A stretch of 64,000 nucleotides of DNA from Flavobacteriales bacterium UBA6693 (GTDB lineage: Bacteria > Bacteroidota > Bacteroidia > Flavobacteriales > Weeksellaceae): contig DKJL01000010.1 of assembly GCA_002454815.1 (NCBI GenBank), positions 262,054-326,053 of the forward strand, in the 5' to 3' direction. Below are positions 1 to 8,186 of this stretch, piece after piece; position 1 is the stretch's first letter, and the number at the start of each line of letters is the position of its first letter. The translations under genes were made by a program, and so were the position numbers. Under the pieces are notes generated by a model, which was given only the letters and a program-made list of their open reading frames with translations, searched no databases and was not told the origin of the DNA.

Positions 1-419
1 ACGACCGAAAAAATTTCGATGAAAAAGTTGCGCAGTTGGCAAATCAATACGATAAATATGAACCGGTGAAGGGAAGCTTCGTAAACGGTAAGTTTACCAG
101 CGGAGAGAACATCGGTGACCTTGGCGGCGTTGCCGTGGCGTATACCGCGCTGCAGATGTATCTGAAAGACCACGGAAATCCCGGTCTGATCAGCGGACTT
201 ACGCAGGATCAGCGATTCTTTATGAGTTGGGCCACGGTCTGGAGAACGAAATCGACCGAGCAATATATGGTAAACCAAGTGAAAACCGATCCGCATTCGC
301 CGGGCTATTTCCGCGCATTTGCACCGCTGGTGAATCAGGATTCTTTCTACAAAGCATTCGACATCAAACCCGGAGATAAGCTTTACAGAGCTCCCGAGGA
401 ACGGATTAAAATCTGGTAA
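1..419 (+). CDS. M13-family metallopeptidase, C-terminal part (5' truncated by window edge)
   Basis: The open frame runs in from the window edge (first full codon at base 3) and ends at TAA 419, so only the C-terminal ~138 residues are visible. They carry the ENIGDLGG block, which is the third zinc-ligand region (ExxxD) of neprilysin/PepO-type M13 zinc endopeptidases, then DQRFFMSWA and a VWRTK block, followed by the HSPGYFRA block typical of the end of the family. The HExxH helix must lie upstream, outside the window. Family members in Bacteroidota are normally secreted or lipid-anchored oligopeptidases, but the export signal cannot be seen here. A strong terminator follows directly. The family call is firm; substrate and location are inferred from the family. 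Confidence 0.9.
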   Translation, partial: DRKNFDEKVAQLANQYDKYEPVKGSFVNGKFTSGENIGDLGGVAVAYTALQMYLKDHGNPGLISGLTQDQRFFMSWATVWRTKSTEQYMVNQVKTDPHSPGYFRAFAPLVNQDSFYKAFDIKPGDKLYRAPEERIKIW

Positions 420-429
420 ATTAACCAAG

Positions 430-461
430 CGCCTGAAAGTTTTTTCAGGCGTTTTTTTTTT
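430..461 (+). terminator. Rho-independent terminator after M13 peptidase
   Basis: Eight-base stem CGCCTGAA / TTCAGGCG with a 6-base loop, followed by an uninterrupted run of T. Confidence 0.85.
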
Positions 462-465
462 GGGC

Positions 466-600
466 GTGCCGCTCGCAACCACTGTAGCCCGTGCCCGCGT
501 CGCTACGTCCACTGCAATCTTTTTTGCCGGCGCGTGGACCATGCAAAAAAAGGATTTCCGTTACCATCGCTCACGCAGCTGCTTGCTGGTCTACAGCATT
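466..600. repeat. Diverged copy of GC-rich intergenic repeat family
   Basis: This stretch lies between the terminator and the next promoter. It contains GGATTTCCGTTACCATCGCT near 552-571, which closely resembles GGGATTTCCGCTGCAATCCC near 49408-49427, and an ACTGCAATCT core at 521-530. Related blocks occur at about 43.6, 47.8 and 49.4 kb. It has no credible coding content: the long open frame that crosses it in phase with the hydrolase gene is an upstream extension. Confidence 0.55.
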
Positions 601-630
601 GGTACAAAAATGGAGTCTTGTCCGATTCCG

Positions 631-638
631 TATCTTTG
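631..638 (+). promoter_or_regulatory. Bacteroidota -7 promoter element
   Basis: TATCTTTG matches the TAnnTTTG -7 consensus of the Bacteroidota housekeeping sigma factor and sits 23 bases before the hydrolase ATG. No good TTTG -33 box is seen at the usual distance. Confidence 0.5.
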
Positions 639-661
639 AAAGACCACACAAAATACTTACT

Positions 662-1504
662 ATGCAATTGACTAAAGAAAAAAATATTGTCATACAAAAT
701 TCCGATACACGTAATTTTTTAGCCGACGCCTTTTATCCTCCGGAAAAAAAAGAACTGCCGCTGGTTATTTTTGCACATGGCTACAAAGGTTATAAAGACT
801 GGGGTGCTTGGGATCTGATCGGTGAGAAAATCGCTGAGGCCGGGTATTTTTTTGTTAAGTTTAATTTTTCACACAACGGTACCACCGTAGAACAACCGCG
901 TGAATTCGCCGATTTGGAAGCTTTCGGACACAATAATTTTTCACGAGAAATGTCGGATTACGATGCGGTGCTAAATCATTTCGCCACTCATCCTGCTGTG
1001 GACGAAGAGAAAGTTGCGCTCATCGGACATAGCCGTGGGGGAGGCATCTCCGTGATCAAAGCCAGTGAGGACGACCGGGTAAAACTGCTGATTTCGCTGG
1101 CCGGCGTGAGCAATTTCCGGTATCGTTTTCCGTCCCAGCAAAGATTTGATGATTGGAAAGAATCCGGCGTTATGTATTCCGAAAACAAAAGAACAGGGCA
1201 GCAAATGCCACATTATTTTCAGTTTTTCCAGGATTTTGAAGAGAACGAAAAGCGGTTTGACATCCAGTACGCCGCGCAGCATTTGGAGAAACCCTTTTTA
1301 ATTATTCAGGGAACCGACGACGATGCAGTAAAAGACAAAGAATCTCTGCTTTTGCACGAATGGTCTAAAAATTCGACATTGGAAATGATACAGGCTGCCA
1401 ACCATACTTTCGGCGCCAGCGAACCGTGGAAAGAAAAGCGACTGCCGGAATGGCTCGATAAAGCGACGGAATTCGCAATCGATTTTATGAAATTAAACTT
1501 ATAA
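662..1504 (+). CDS. alpha/beta hydrolase (serine hydrolase)
   Basis: Protein of 280 residues with an alpha/beta-hydrolase fold. An oxyanion-hole HG follows a hydrophobic strand (LVIFAHG, residues 34-40); the nucleophile elbow GHSRGG is at 122-127 (Ser124). Asp219-221 in GTDDDAV and His248 in ANHTF complete the expected triad. No signal peptide or membrane segment is present, so it should be cytosolic. The ATG at 662 is chosen because it lies just after the -7 box and begins the conserved region; the in-frame extension to 491 runs through an intergenic repeat. The gene is monocistronic, with a terminator downstream. Substrate unknown; relatives are esterases or dienelactone-hydrolase-like enzymes. 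Confidence 0.85.
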   Translation: MQLTKEKNIVIQNSDTRNFLADAFYPPEKKELPLVIFAHGYKGYKDWGAWDLIGEKIAEAGYFFVKFNFSHNGTTVEQPREFADLEAFGHNNFSREMSDYDAVLNHFATHPAVDEEKVALIGHSRGGGISVIKASEDDRVKLLISLAGVSNFRYRFPSQQRFDDWKESGVMYSENKRTGQQMPHYFQFFQDFEENEKRFDIQYAAQHLEKPFLIIQGTDDDAVKDKESLLLHEWSKNSTLEMIQAANHTFGASEPWKEKRLPEWLDKATEFAIDFMKLNL

Positions 1505-1524
1505 AAAAACTTTCATTTAAAATA

Positions 1525-1560
1525 AATCCTGCTTCAGAAAGAGCAGGATTTTGTTTGTTT
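1525..1560 (+). terminator. Terminator after alpha/beta hydrolase
   Basis: Inverted repeat AAATCCTGCT / AGCAGGATTT with a 7-base loop and a T-rich tail. It lies between convergent genes and could act on both strands. Confidence 0.75.
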
Positions 1561-1604
1561 ATACCTCGAATATTTAACAATTACCACGTGTTTTTAATTT
1601 CACA

Positions 1605-2426
1605 CTACGCAATCAGCGTTTCCCAAGCTTCAGCAACTTTATTTTCGCTAAGCAATTGTTTTGCGGTTCGGTGCACATTTTCATCAGAGCTGAAATGAGC
1701 GTTAGGAAGACTTTCTACGTTAGCCAGCATTCCCAGATCGTTACCGCTGAAAATGGTGCTGTATTTTATCCCGTCGGGCAGAAGGTCGAAGCCGATTCCT
1801 TTTGTTGCTAAAGGTTTTGGGACTTCAAACAGACTTTCCGCCGTATTTCGCCCGTACCAGTTGCCGCCTAAGCGTGCGACCAGATCAAGCTTGAACTGGT
1901 CGAGTTGTCCGTTTTCATTAAGATATTCCTCACGGACATGAATCTTGATGATTTCACAAATAACCAGATTTCCGGCACCGCCTTCCTGGCCCAGGGATTT
2001 CACTTCTAAAACTTTACACTCAAAGTTTACCGGGCATTCTTCAATAAGTTTGGGTCGCACGATATCTGAATCTTTCATGGTGAGTCCTGCCTTCACAAAT
2101 TCGTTGATCTCAGTTTCATACTCGGTAGAAGCCAGAGAAACCTGCTGCACAATCGGGTAATTTACGATACCGATCACGATTTCACCAACTTCCTGCACAT
2201 TTTGCAGCGTATGCTTGGTCGTATTGTCGCGCACGCGTCTCGCCGGAGAAAAAATGACGATCGGAGGATTCGTGCTGAACATATTAAAAAAACTGAACGG
2301 GCTTAAATTAACCTGTCCCTCGGCGTTAATGGTTGAGGCAAAGGCGATCGGACGCGGCGCAATAGCAGTTTGCAGCAGAGTTTGAAGCTCGGTAGTTTTC
2401 AGTTCGTTGGGAGTAACACTTTTCAT
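1605..2426 (-). CDS. flavin reductase-like (FMN-binding split barrel) protein
   Basis: Protein of 273 residues. Residues ~1-190 resemble the flavin-reductase-like FMN-binding split barrel: the N-terminal block TAIAPRPIAFASTI is followed by NLSPFSFFNMFS and FSPARR, which in this family bind flavin. The C-terminal ~80 residues are an extension of unknown role. ATG 2426 is preferred over an upstream in-frame start because it is 19 bases after the fahA stop and begins the conserved domain. Same strand and near contact with fahA suggest cotranscription with tyrosine degradation genes, though no flavin enzyme is required by the classical homogentisate route. It may supply reduced flavin to an unlinked monooxygenase or be a stand-alone flavoprotein. 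Confidence 0.8.
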   Translation of the reverse strand: MKSVTPNELKTTELQTLLQTAIAPRPIAFASTINAEGQVNLSPFSFFNMFSTNPPIVIFSPARRVRDNTTKHTLQNVQEVGEIVIGIVNYPIVQQVSLASTEYETEINEFVKAGLTMKDSDIVRPKLIEECPVNFECKVLEVKSLGQEGGAGNLVICEIIKIHVREEYLNENGQLDQFKLDLVARLGGNWYGRNTAESLFEVPKPLATKGIGFDLLPDGIKYSTIFSGNDLGMLANVESLPNAHFSSDENVHRTAKQLLSENKVAEAWETLIA

Positions 2427-2445
2427 TTGTTTTAAATAAAAGAAA

Positions 2446-3693
2446 TTATTTAGCGGGAAGCACCGTACCGCGTACTTCACCGAAACCTACACGGACACCG
2501 TCTTTTTCTGCATGTCCACGCATAATGACCGTGTCGCCATCCTCGATAAATTTGCGCTCACTGCCATCGTTTAGAACTAAAGGTTCAGTGCCGCGCCAGG
2601 TAAGTTCCAGCATGGAACCAAAAGAGTCCTTGTCCTTGCCGGAAATTGTGCCGGACGCATAGATATCTCCAACTTCTACGTTGCAGCCATTTACCGTATG
2701 ATGCGCGAGCTGCTGCACCATATTCCAGTACATATATTTGAAATTACTTTTACAGATCACGCTTTCCGTGCTGTTTTCCGGCTTCACAGAAACCTCTAAA
2801 TGGATATCATAATTTTTCTGACCGTCAAATTTCAGGTAATCCATCACTTCCGGTTCCTGAGCAGGCGTCGCCATTCGGAAAGGCTCTAGAGCTTCAAGCG
2901 TTACCACCCACGGAGAAATGGTAGAACAGAAATTTTTGCCGAGAAAAGGCCCCAACGGCACATATTCCCAACTTTGGATGTCGCGCGCCGACCAGTCATT
3001 AAATAACACTAGGCCAAAGATGGCATCCTCTGCCTCGGAGGTAGAAATGCTGTCGCCCATTTCTGTGTTTTTGTTAACAATAAAGCCGATCTCCAACTCG
3101 AAATCAAGTTGTTTGCAAGGACCGAAAACCGGGCTTTCCGCCGTCGGTGGTTTCATCTGACCTTTGGGTCGGTGAAATTCTGCACCGGAAACAACAATAG
3201 ACGAAGCACGTCCGTGGTAACCTACCGGCAGATGTTTCCAATTAGGAAGCAGCGCGTTGTCTTCGCCCCGAAACATTTTGCCGACATTCGAGGCGTGCTC
3301 AATACTGCTGTAAAAATCGGTATAATTAGGAACGTGCAGTGGCATCAGCATCTGTACTTCAGTTATCGGGTAGCAGATAGCTTCGAGGGTTTTTTCATCT
3401 GCTGCCAGTGAGGATCCTTCCTGTAAAAGTGACTGCAGATGCAGGCGCACCACATTGGTTACCGGTTTGCCTAATTCTATAAATTCATTCAGCGTATAAG
3501 CCTCAAAAACATTTTCTTCCAATCCTTCAATTTCGTCTAAATAACCGTAGTCATAAAGTGTCGCCAGATCCAGTACGGTATCGCCAATGCGCGTACAGCA
3601 CGCAATATATTCCTGGTTAAAAACAGCAACTCCAAACGGAATATTGTGTATTGAAAAATCCGAATTGCTTTCGTAGTTGATAAATGATTTCAT
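2446..3693 (-). CDS. fahA: fumarylacetoacetase
   Basis: Protein of 415 residues, the usual length. It catalyses the last step of homogentisate-dependent tyrosine/phenylalanine breakdown, hydrolysing fumarylacetoacetate to fumarate and acetoacetate. The N-terminal SH3-like domain (~1-115) begins with IPFGVAVF; the catalytic domain holds the strongly conserved LFNDWSARDIQSWEYVPLGP, FELEIGFIV (metal-binding acidic residues) and ASGTISG followed by GSMLELTWRG. These match eukaryotic and bacterial fumarylacetoacetases closely. It lies on the same strand as hppD and hmgA, with the flavin-reductase-like gene directly downstream. A hairpin in the leader may separate it from the small gene upstream. 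Confidence 0.97.
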   Translation of the reverse strand: MKSFINYESNSDFSIHNIPFGVAVFNQEYIACCTRIGDTVLDLATLYDYGYLDEIEGLEENVFEAYTLNEFIELGKPVTNVVRLHLQSLLQEGSSLAADEKTLEAICYPITEVQMLMPLHVPNYTDFYSSIEHASNVGKMFRGEDNALLPNWKHLPVGYHGRASSIVVSGAEFHRPKGQMKPPTAESPVFGPCKQLDFELEIGFIVNKNTEMGDSISTSEAEDAIFGLVLFNDWSARDIQSWEYVPLGPFLGKNFCSTISPWVVTLEALEPFRMATPAQEPEVMDYLKFDGQKNYDIHLEVSVKPENSTESVICKSNFKYMYWNMVQQLAHHTVNGCNVEVGDIYASGTISGKDKDSFGSMLELTWRGTEPLVLNDGSERKFIEDGDTVIMRGHAEKDGVRVGFGEVRGTVLPAK

Positions 3694-3705
3694 AATAGTA
3701 TAATA

Positions 3706-3741
3706 AAAGACCGGCGGTGCTTTTCGCCCAGATCCGGTCCT
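3706..3741 (-). terminator. Possible terminator/attenuator before fahA
   Basis: On the minus strand GACCGG and CCGGTC arms (19-base loop with a competing inner GGCG/CGCC pairing) are followed by TTTTATT. It lies between the small secreted-protein gene and fahA, so it could reduce read-through into fahA. Confidence 0.4.
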
Positions 3742-3758
3742 GATTGTTATTTCTTTTT

Positions 3759-4220
3759 TTATTTTTTGCTAAACATTTGCTCGTCGATCCAACGTTCTTT
3801 GGTATTAACGTCAATGAGATACAAAGTCTTTTTCTGTTTCGTCAGCAAGAGTGTTTTCGCAATCGGCACTGCAATCTTTTCACCTTCGAGTTCGTCAACG
3901 CGCAAGGAAACAATGTTGTGCTGCGATCTTACAATGTCACCCGTAAAAACATTGGAGGTGCTCTGTCCGGTTTTTTTGTCATCAAAAATTTCGATATACG
4001 TCGCATTCTTACCGTTGATAACGATAAATGACCGCTCGGTATGGTCTTCGAAATCTTTGATTAAAACAAACTTCCGACCGTCGAGTTTTTCTGCACTAAG
4101 ATTTTGATTGACGCCGTGTCGCTCTTCTAAGCGATCCAGAACGGCATTAATCCTGGCATATTGCGCCTGCAGAATTACTGTAGCGAAACATATGTAAAAG
4201 ACAAAAAATATTTTTTTCAT
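3759..4220 (-). CDS. small secreted protein of unknown function
   Basis: Protein of 153 residues with a clear Sec signal peptide: MKKIFF, a hydrophobic core FVFYICFATVILQA, and probable cleavage near residue 20. The mature part is a mix of short hydrophobic strands and charged residues, with no Cys and no recognisable catalytic motif; I cannot assign a family. It lies between hppD (29 bases upstream) and fahA on the same strand, so it may be cotranscribed with the tyrosine pathway, but a periplasmic protein has no obvious place in that cytosolic pathway. Confidence 0.75.
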   Translation of the reverse strand: MKKIFFVFYICFATVILQAQYARINAVLDRLEERHGVNQNLSAEKLDGRKFVLIKDFEDHTERSFIVINGKNATYIEIFDDKKTGQSTSNVFTGDIVRSQHNIVSLRVDELEGEKIAVPIAKTLLLTKQKKTLYLIDVNTKERWIDEQMFSKK

Positions 4221-4249
4221 AGCACTGCGAAGTTTGTTTCGCTTTTATT

Positions 4250-5380
4250 TTAAAGATTGCCGCGTCGGTCCTGCTCGCGCTCTAAGGCTTCAAATAAAGC
4301 TTTGAAGTTACCGGCACCGAAACTTTGCGCACCATGCCGTTCGATAATTTCGAAGAACAGAGTAGGGCGGTCCTCCACAGGTTTAGTAAAAATCTGCAAT
4401 AAGTAGCCTTCTTCATCATGATCCACGAGAATGCCAAGTTCTTGCAGTCTTCTCAAATCTTCATCGATGTGCCCCACGCGCTCGGGAATCATCTCGTAGT
4501 AAGCTTCTGGTGGAGGGGAAAGAAATTCAATGCCCCGTGCCTTTAGTTCCGTCACGGTATGAATGATATCTTTGGTGGCCACGGCAATATGCTGTACGCC
4601 CTCGTCTTCGTAGAAATCGAGGTATTCTTCGACTTGAGATTTGCGTTTTCCTTCAGCAGGTTCATTAATCGGGAATTTCGCAAACCCGTTGCCGTTGCTC
4701 ATCACTTTGCTCATTAAAGCAGAGTATTCGGTGTTGATTTGTTTATCATCAAAACTGAGAATATTCACGAAGCCCATCACCTCCTCATACCATTTCACTA
4801 CAGGAATCATGCGGTCCCAGCCGACGTTGCCCACACAATGGTCCACGTAAAGCAAGCCAACTTCCGACGGATTGTAATCGCTTTCCCATTTCTGGTAGCC
4901 CGGCATAAAAGCGCCACTATAATTTTTACGTTCAACGAACATGTGCACCGTTTCGCCATAAGTATAGATTCCGGAGAGGCGCACTTCGCCGCTTTCGTCA
5001 GTTACCGTCATCGGCTCCAAATAAGATTTCGCACCGCGCTTCATGGTTTCCTCGTAGGCAGAATATGCATCGTCTACCCAAAGAGCCAGCACTTTCACAC
5101 CGTCGCCATGTTTCTTCTGGTGTTCGCAAACCGGTGAATCAGAGCTTAATCCAGAGGTTAAAACTAAACGGATTTTCCCCTGCTGCAATACGTAAGAAGC
5201 GCGATCTCGGACGCCCGTTTCCGGTCCGGCATACGCAACGGACTGAAATCCAAACGCAGTTTTATAAAAATGAGCCGCCTGCTTGGCGTTTCCTACATAA
5301 AATTCTATAAAGTCGGTTCCGTTAATCGGCAGGAAATTTTCGGCCTGTGCGATCTTTTCGGCGAAAGTAAGTGTTGACAT
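4250..5380 (-). CDS. hppD: 4-hydroxyphenylpyruvate dioxygenase
   Basis: Protein of 376 residues with the two vicinal-oxygen-chelate halves of HPPD. It converts 4-hydroxyphenylpyruvate, O2 to homogentisate and CO2 with Fe(II). The iron ligands of the C-terminal half are visible: His181 (VDHCVGNV), His264 (VQHIAVAT) and Glu344 (LFFEIIERHG); the C-terminal gate helix GAGNFKALFEALE is intact. Its product feeds hmgA and then fahA in the same block. The upstream region has only a weak -7-like TAATTTGG. Confidence 0.97.
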   Translation of the reverse strand: MSTLTFAEKIAQAENFLPINGTDFIEFYVGNAKQAAHFYKTAFGFQSVAYAGPETGVRDRASYVLQQGKIRLVLTSGLSSDSPVCEHQKKHGDGVKVLALWVDDAYSAYEETMKRGAKSYLEPMTVTDESGEVRLSGIYTYGETVHMFVERKNYSGAFMPGYQKWESDYNPSEVGLLYVDHCVGNVGWDRMIPVVKWYEEVMGFVNILSFDDKQINTEYSALMSKVMSNGNGFAKFPINEPAEGKRKSQVEEYLDFYEDEGVQHIAVATKDIIHTVTELKARGIEFLSPPPEAYYEMIPERVGHIDEDLRRLQELGILVDHDEEGYLLQIFTKPVEDRPTLFFEIIERHGAQSFGAGNFKALFEALEREQDRRGNL

Positions 5381-5506
5381 TTTTTAGTATTTAGAATTGC
5401 CAAATTACGAAATTTTTGAGAGTAGGAAAAGCTGATTTCTTAAAACCCTCTGTTTCCTGTTTAATTTTGACCTGCTTTTTTTGGCTTCATGCCGATTTAA
5501 TTAAGA

Positions 5507-5530
5507 CAAAAAAAATCCCGCAGAACGGGA
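5507..5530 (-). terminator. Terminator after CoA-transferase gene
   Basis: Read on the minus strand: TCCCG / CGGGA stem with a 5-base loop followed by a run of T. It separates the CoA-transferase gene from hppD, so these are probably distinct transcripts. Confidence 0.75.
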
Positions 5531-5552
5531 GTGTAAGAATTTAAATAAAAGA

Positions 5553-6833
5553 TTAAACGCTCACTTTAAAACGCTCAAATGCTGCTTCTTCAAGCATTTC
5601 GCGGTCATCGGGATGCGCTATTTCGATGAGTGCTTTCGCGCGTTGCCGCAGGTTTTTGCCGTAAAGATAAGCCACGCCGAATTCCGTGACAACGTAGTGC
5701 ATGTGGCCACGTGTGGTCACTACACCCGCGCCGGTTTTCAGGAAAGGTGCGATGCGCGGAATACCTTTTTTGGTCCGCGATGTTATTGCAATGATCGGTT
5801 TGCCACCCTCGGAAAGTGCTGCGCCGCGCATGAAATCCATCTGCCCGCCAATACCGCTGAACTGGTAAGTACCGATAGAATCTGCGCAGACCTGGCCGGT
5901 AAGATCAATTTCTATGGCAGAATTGATGGCGACCATTCGCTTATTTTTCATAATATTTATTGGATAATTCACGTGTTCCACGTCCATGAACGCAAACGAA
6001 GGATTATCGTGAATATAGTCGTAAAGGCGGCGCGTACCGAAGGCAAAACTGGTGATGGTGCGGTTCAGGTGCGTGCCTTTGTATTTGTTCGTGATAACGT
6101 CGTTCGCCACCAGGTCTACAATGCCGTCACTGATCATCTCGGTGTGTACGCCCAGATCTTTATGGTTATTTAAGCATTTCAAGACAGCGTCCGGGATCGT
6201 TCCGATACCCATCTGCAAAGTGCTGCGGTCATCGATGAGTTCGGCAACATTTTTACCGATCAGCATTTCTTCTTCGCCTACTTTCGCGCCGTAATCTATG
6301 GTTAGAAGTTCTTCTTCATGCCAAACCATTTTATCGATTTTGGTGTAATGAATCATACCGTCGCCGTGGGTGCGCGGCATACGCGGATTCACCTGTGCAA
6401 TAATAATTTTGGCAGTATCTACGGCGCTTCGGGCTACATCGATGGAGGTGCCCAGCGTGCAGTAACCATGGCTGTCCGGCGGGGAAACTGTGACGATGGC
6501 CACATCCAGCGAGAGAATACCCTGTTTAAATAAAGTGGGAATCTCGCTGAGGAAAACCGGAATAAAATCACCACGTTCGGAATTTACCGCTTCGCGAACG
6601 GGCGTGGACACAAAAAGAGAATTGATATAGAAACTGTCTGCATATTGTGGTTTGGCAATTTCTACATTACCCTGCTGCGTGATGGAAACAAATTCCACAT
6701 TACGAAGTCGGTCGGCTTGGTTGGCGAGTTCACTCAGGAGCAGATTTGGCGTGCACGCACTGCCGTGTGAGAAAATACGGTCGCCACTTTTGATAACGGA
6801 AACTGCCTCTGCAGCGCTGATATAATTAACCAT
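5553..6833 (-). CDS. acetyl-CoA hydrolase/4-hydroxybutyrate CoA-transferase family protein
   Basis: Protein of 426 residues of the Cat2/AbfT-type CoA-transferase family, covering both halves of the fold. Recognisable blocks are SPPDSHGYCTLG (~118-129), LQMGIGTIPDAV (~206-217), LGVHTEMISDG (~227-237; Glu232 is where I expect the CoA-accepting glutamate), and AIEIDLTGQV near 306-315 with the glycine-rich FSGIGGQMDF after it. The family moves CoA between acetyl-CoA and short acids, or hydrolyses it. It lies between hmgA and hppD, so recycling CoA on acetoacetate-derived or similar acids is plausible but is inference. A terminator follows it. Confidence 0.88.
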   Translation of the reverse strand: MVNYISAAEAVSVIKSGDRIFSHGSACTPNLLLSELANQADRLRNVEFVSITQQGNVEIAKPQYADSFYINSLFVSTPVREAVNSERGDFIPVFLSEIPTLFKQGILSLDVAIVTVSPPDSHGYCTLGTSIDVARSAVDTAKIIIAQVNPRMPRTHGDGMIHYTKIDKMVWHEEELLTIDYGAKVGEEEMLIGKNVAELIDDRSTLQMGIGTIPDAVLKCLNNHKDLGVHTEMISDGIVDLVANDVITNKYKGTHLNRTITSFAFGTRRLYDYIHDNPSFAFMDVEHVNYPINIMKNKRMVAINSAIEIDLTGQVCADSIGTYQFSGIGGQMDFMRGAALSEGGKPIIAITSRTKKGIPRIAPFLKTGAGVVTTRGHMHYVVTEFGVAYLYGKNLRQRAKALIEIAHPDDREMLEEAAFERFKVSV

Positions 6834-6869
6834 AGAATGTGTTATTTAATAAATACTGTTGATCTTTCA

Positions 6870-6887
6870 AAAGTAAAAATTTACTTT
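6870..6887. promoter_or_regulatory. Palindromic site at CoA-transferase promoter
   Basis: AAAGTAAA-AA-TTTACTTT is a near-perfect palindrome 36 bases before the CoA-transferase start. On the minus strand it overlaps a TACTTTTG -7 element (6868-6875). A related AGTAAATTTACT palindrome lies before hmgA, which suggests a shared operator. Confidence 0.4.
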
Positions 6888-6935
6888 CAAAACCCGGCTG
6901 AGCAATGTCAGTTTTGGACAAATAAGTATAGCGGT

Positions 6936-8132
6936 TTATTCCTGACTGCGGTCTTCCAGAAAGTTTTCTTCTTCTTCCAGCCAAGATGTTTTGTACGACG
7001 GATCTTCGATTTTCATGGCTTCTTCTGTAATTCTGAAAGGACGGAAAGGATCGACCATCACCGCATATTCTTCCGTGAATTTTTTTCCGATACTGCGCTC
7101 CATGGCTCCAGGATGTGGCCCGTGCACAATGCCGCCGGGATGCAGCGTAAAATCCATCAGATCAATATGATTACGGCTCATGAAATCGCCTTCGGTATAA
7201 AATAACACCTCGTCGGAATCGATGTTGGAATGATTGTAAGGCGCCGGAATTGCCTGAGGATGATAATCGTACATTCTTGCAACGAAAGAACAGACGACGA
7301 AATTGTGCGCCTCAAAGTTCTGATGAATCGGTGGCGGAAGATGCACGCGGCCGGTAATCGGTTCGAAATTTTTTATATTAAATTTATAAGGATAAAAATA
7401 GCCGTCCCACCCGACAACATCGAATGGATGTGTGGCATAAACGAAATCCCAGAGTTGATCTTCTTTTTTTACTTTAATTAAAAAATCGCCTTTTTCGTCA
7501 TGAGGTTTCATAAAAGTCGGCGCCACAATATCGCGCTCGCAGAACGGCGAATGCTCCAGCAGCTGGCCAAACTCATTGCGGTATCTTTTCGGCGTGTAGA
7601 TCGGCGAGTGACTTTCGATAAACATCAGCACATTGTGTTCATCATTAAACTCAATTTTATAGATAGTGCCGCGCGGAATAATCAGATAATCACCAGGCGA
7701 AAATTCAAGATTTCCGATAAAAGTCTTCAGGGTCCCGGTTCCTTCATGCACGAAAAGCAGCTCATCGCACTCTGCGTTTTTATAAAAATAACCGGACGAT
7801 TTCCGCGGCTTTGCCAGCCCTAATTTTAAGTCATTATTTACCAACAGGATTTTTCGGCTTTCCAGAAAATCGTCTTCGGCGGTAACGTTCATTCCTTTAA
7901 ACATCCGCGGCGTCACGTTTTTTGCCACGGCAATTTTAGGAGCTACATTTTTTGGTTCGCCGATGGAGCGTATTTGTGTGGGCCGATGGATATGGTAGAG
8001 CAGGGAAGATATTCCGTGGAACCCCTCGGTACCGAATAATTGTTCGTAATAAAATTTGTCCTGGTCGGATTTAAAAACCGTGTGTCTTTTTTGGGGAATA
8101 TTGCCGGACTGATGGTATCGCATCTGATTCAA
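6936..8132 (-). CDS. hmgA: homogentisate 1,2-dioxygenase
   Basis: Protein of 398 residues, a cupin-type Fe(II) ring-cleaving dioxygenase converting homogentisate to maleylacetoacetate. The N-terminal half carries a cupin with FSPGDYLIIPRGT, and the C-terminal half the metal-binding region: NHSNIDSDEVLFYTEGDF (~300) and HPGGIVHGPHPGAMERSIG (~330-350), matching the His/Glu ligands of the family. It is somewhat shorter than the human and Pseudomonas enzymes, as is usual in the Bacteroidota form. It lies upstream of the CoA-transferase and hppD genes on the same strand. The next step, maleylacetoacetate isomerase, is not in the window. Confidence 0.95.
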   Translation of the reverse strand: MNQMRYHQSGNIPQKRHTVFKSDQDKFYYEQLFGTEGFHGISSLLYHIHRPTQIRSIGEPKNVAPKIAVAKNVTPRMFKGMNVTAEDDFLESRKILLVNNDLKLGLAKPRKSSGYFYKNAECDELLFVHEGTGTLKTFIGNLEFSPGDYLIIPRGTIYKIEFNDEHNVLMFIESHSPIYTPKRYRNEFGQLLEHSPFCERDIVAPTFMKPHDEKGDFLIKVKKEDQLWDFVYATHPFDVVGWDGYFYPYKFNIKNFEPITGRVHLPPPIHQNFEAHNFVVCSFVARMYDYHPQAIPAPYNHSNIDSDEVLFYTEGDFMSRNHIDLMDFTLHPGGIVHGPHPGAMERSIGKKFTEEYAVMVDPFRPFRITEEAMKIEDPSYKTSWLEEEENFLEDRSQE

Positions 8133-8140
8133 TTTTAGAT

Positions 8141-8152
8141 AGTAAATTTACT
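8141..8152. promoter_or_regulatory. Palindrome upstream of hmgA
   Basis: AGTAAATTTACT, a perfect 12-base palindrome 8 bases before the hmgA start codon. It has the same half-sites as the palindrome before the CoA-transferase gene but without its two-base spacer. Confidence 0.35.
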
Positions 8153-8186
8153 TAAATTTTCAGAATGCCTCGGAACCGGTTTAGTT

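Noticed and set aside
491..661. In-frame upstream extension of the alpha/beta hydrolase
   Set aside because: It runs through the intergenic repeat and lies upstream of the -7 box; the conserved protein starts at 662.
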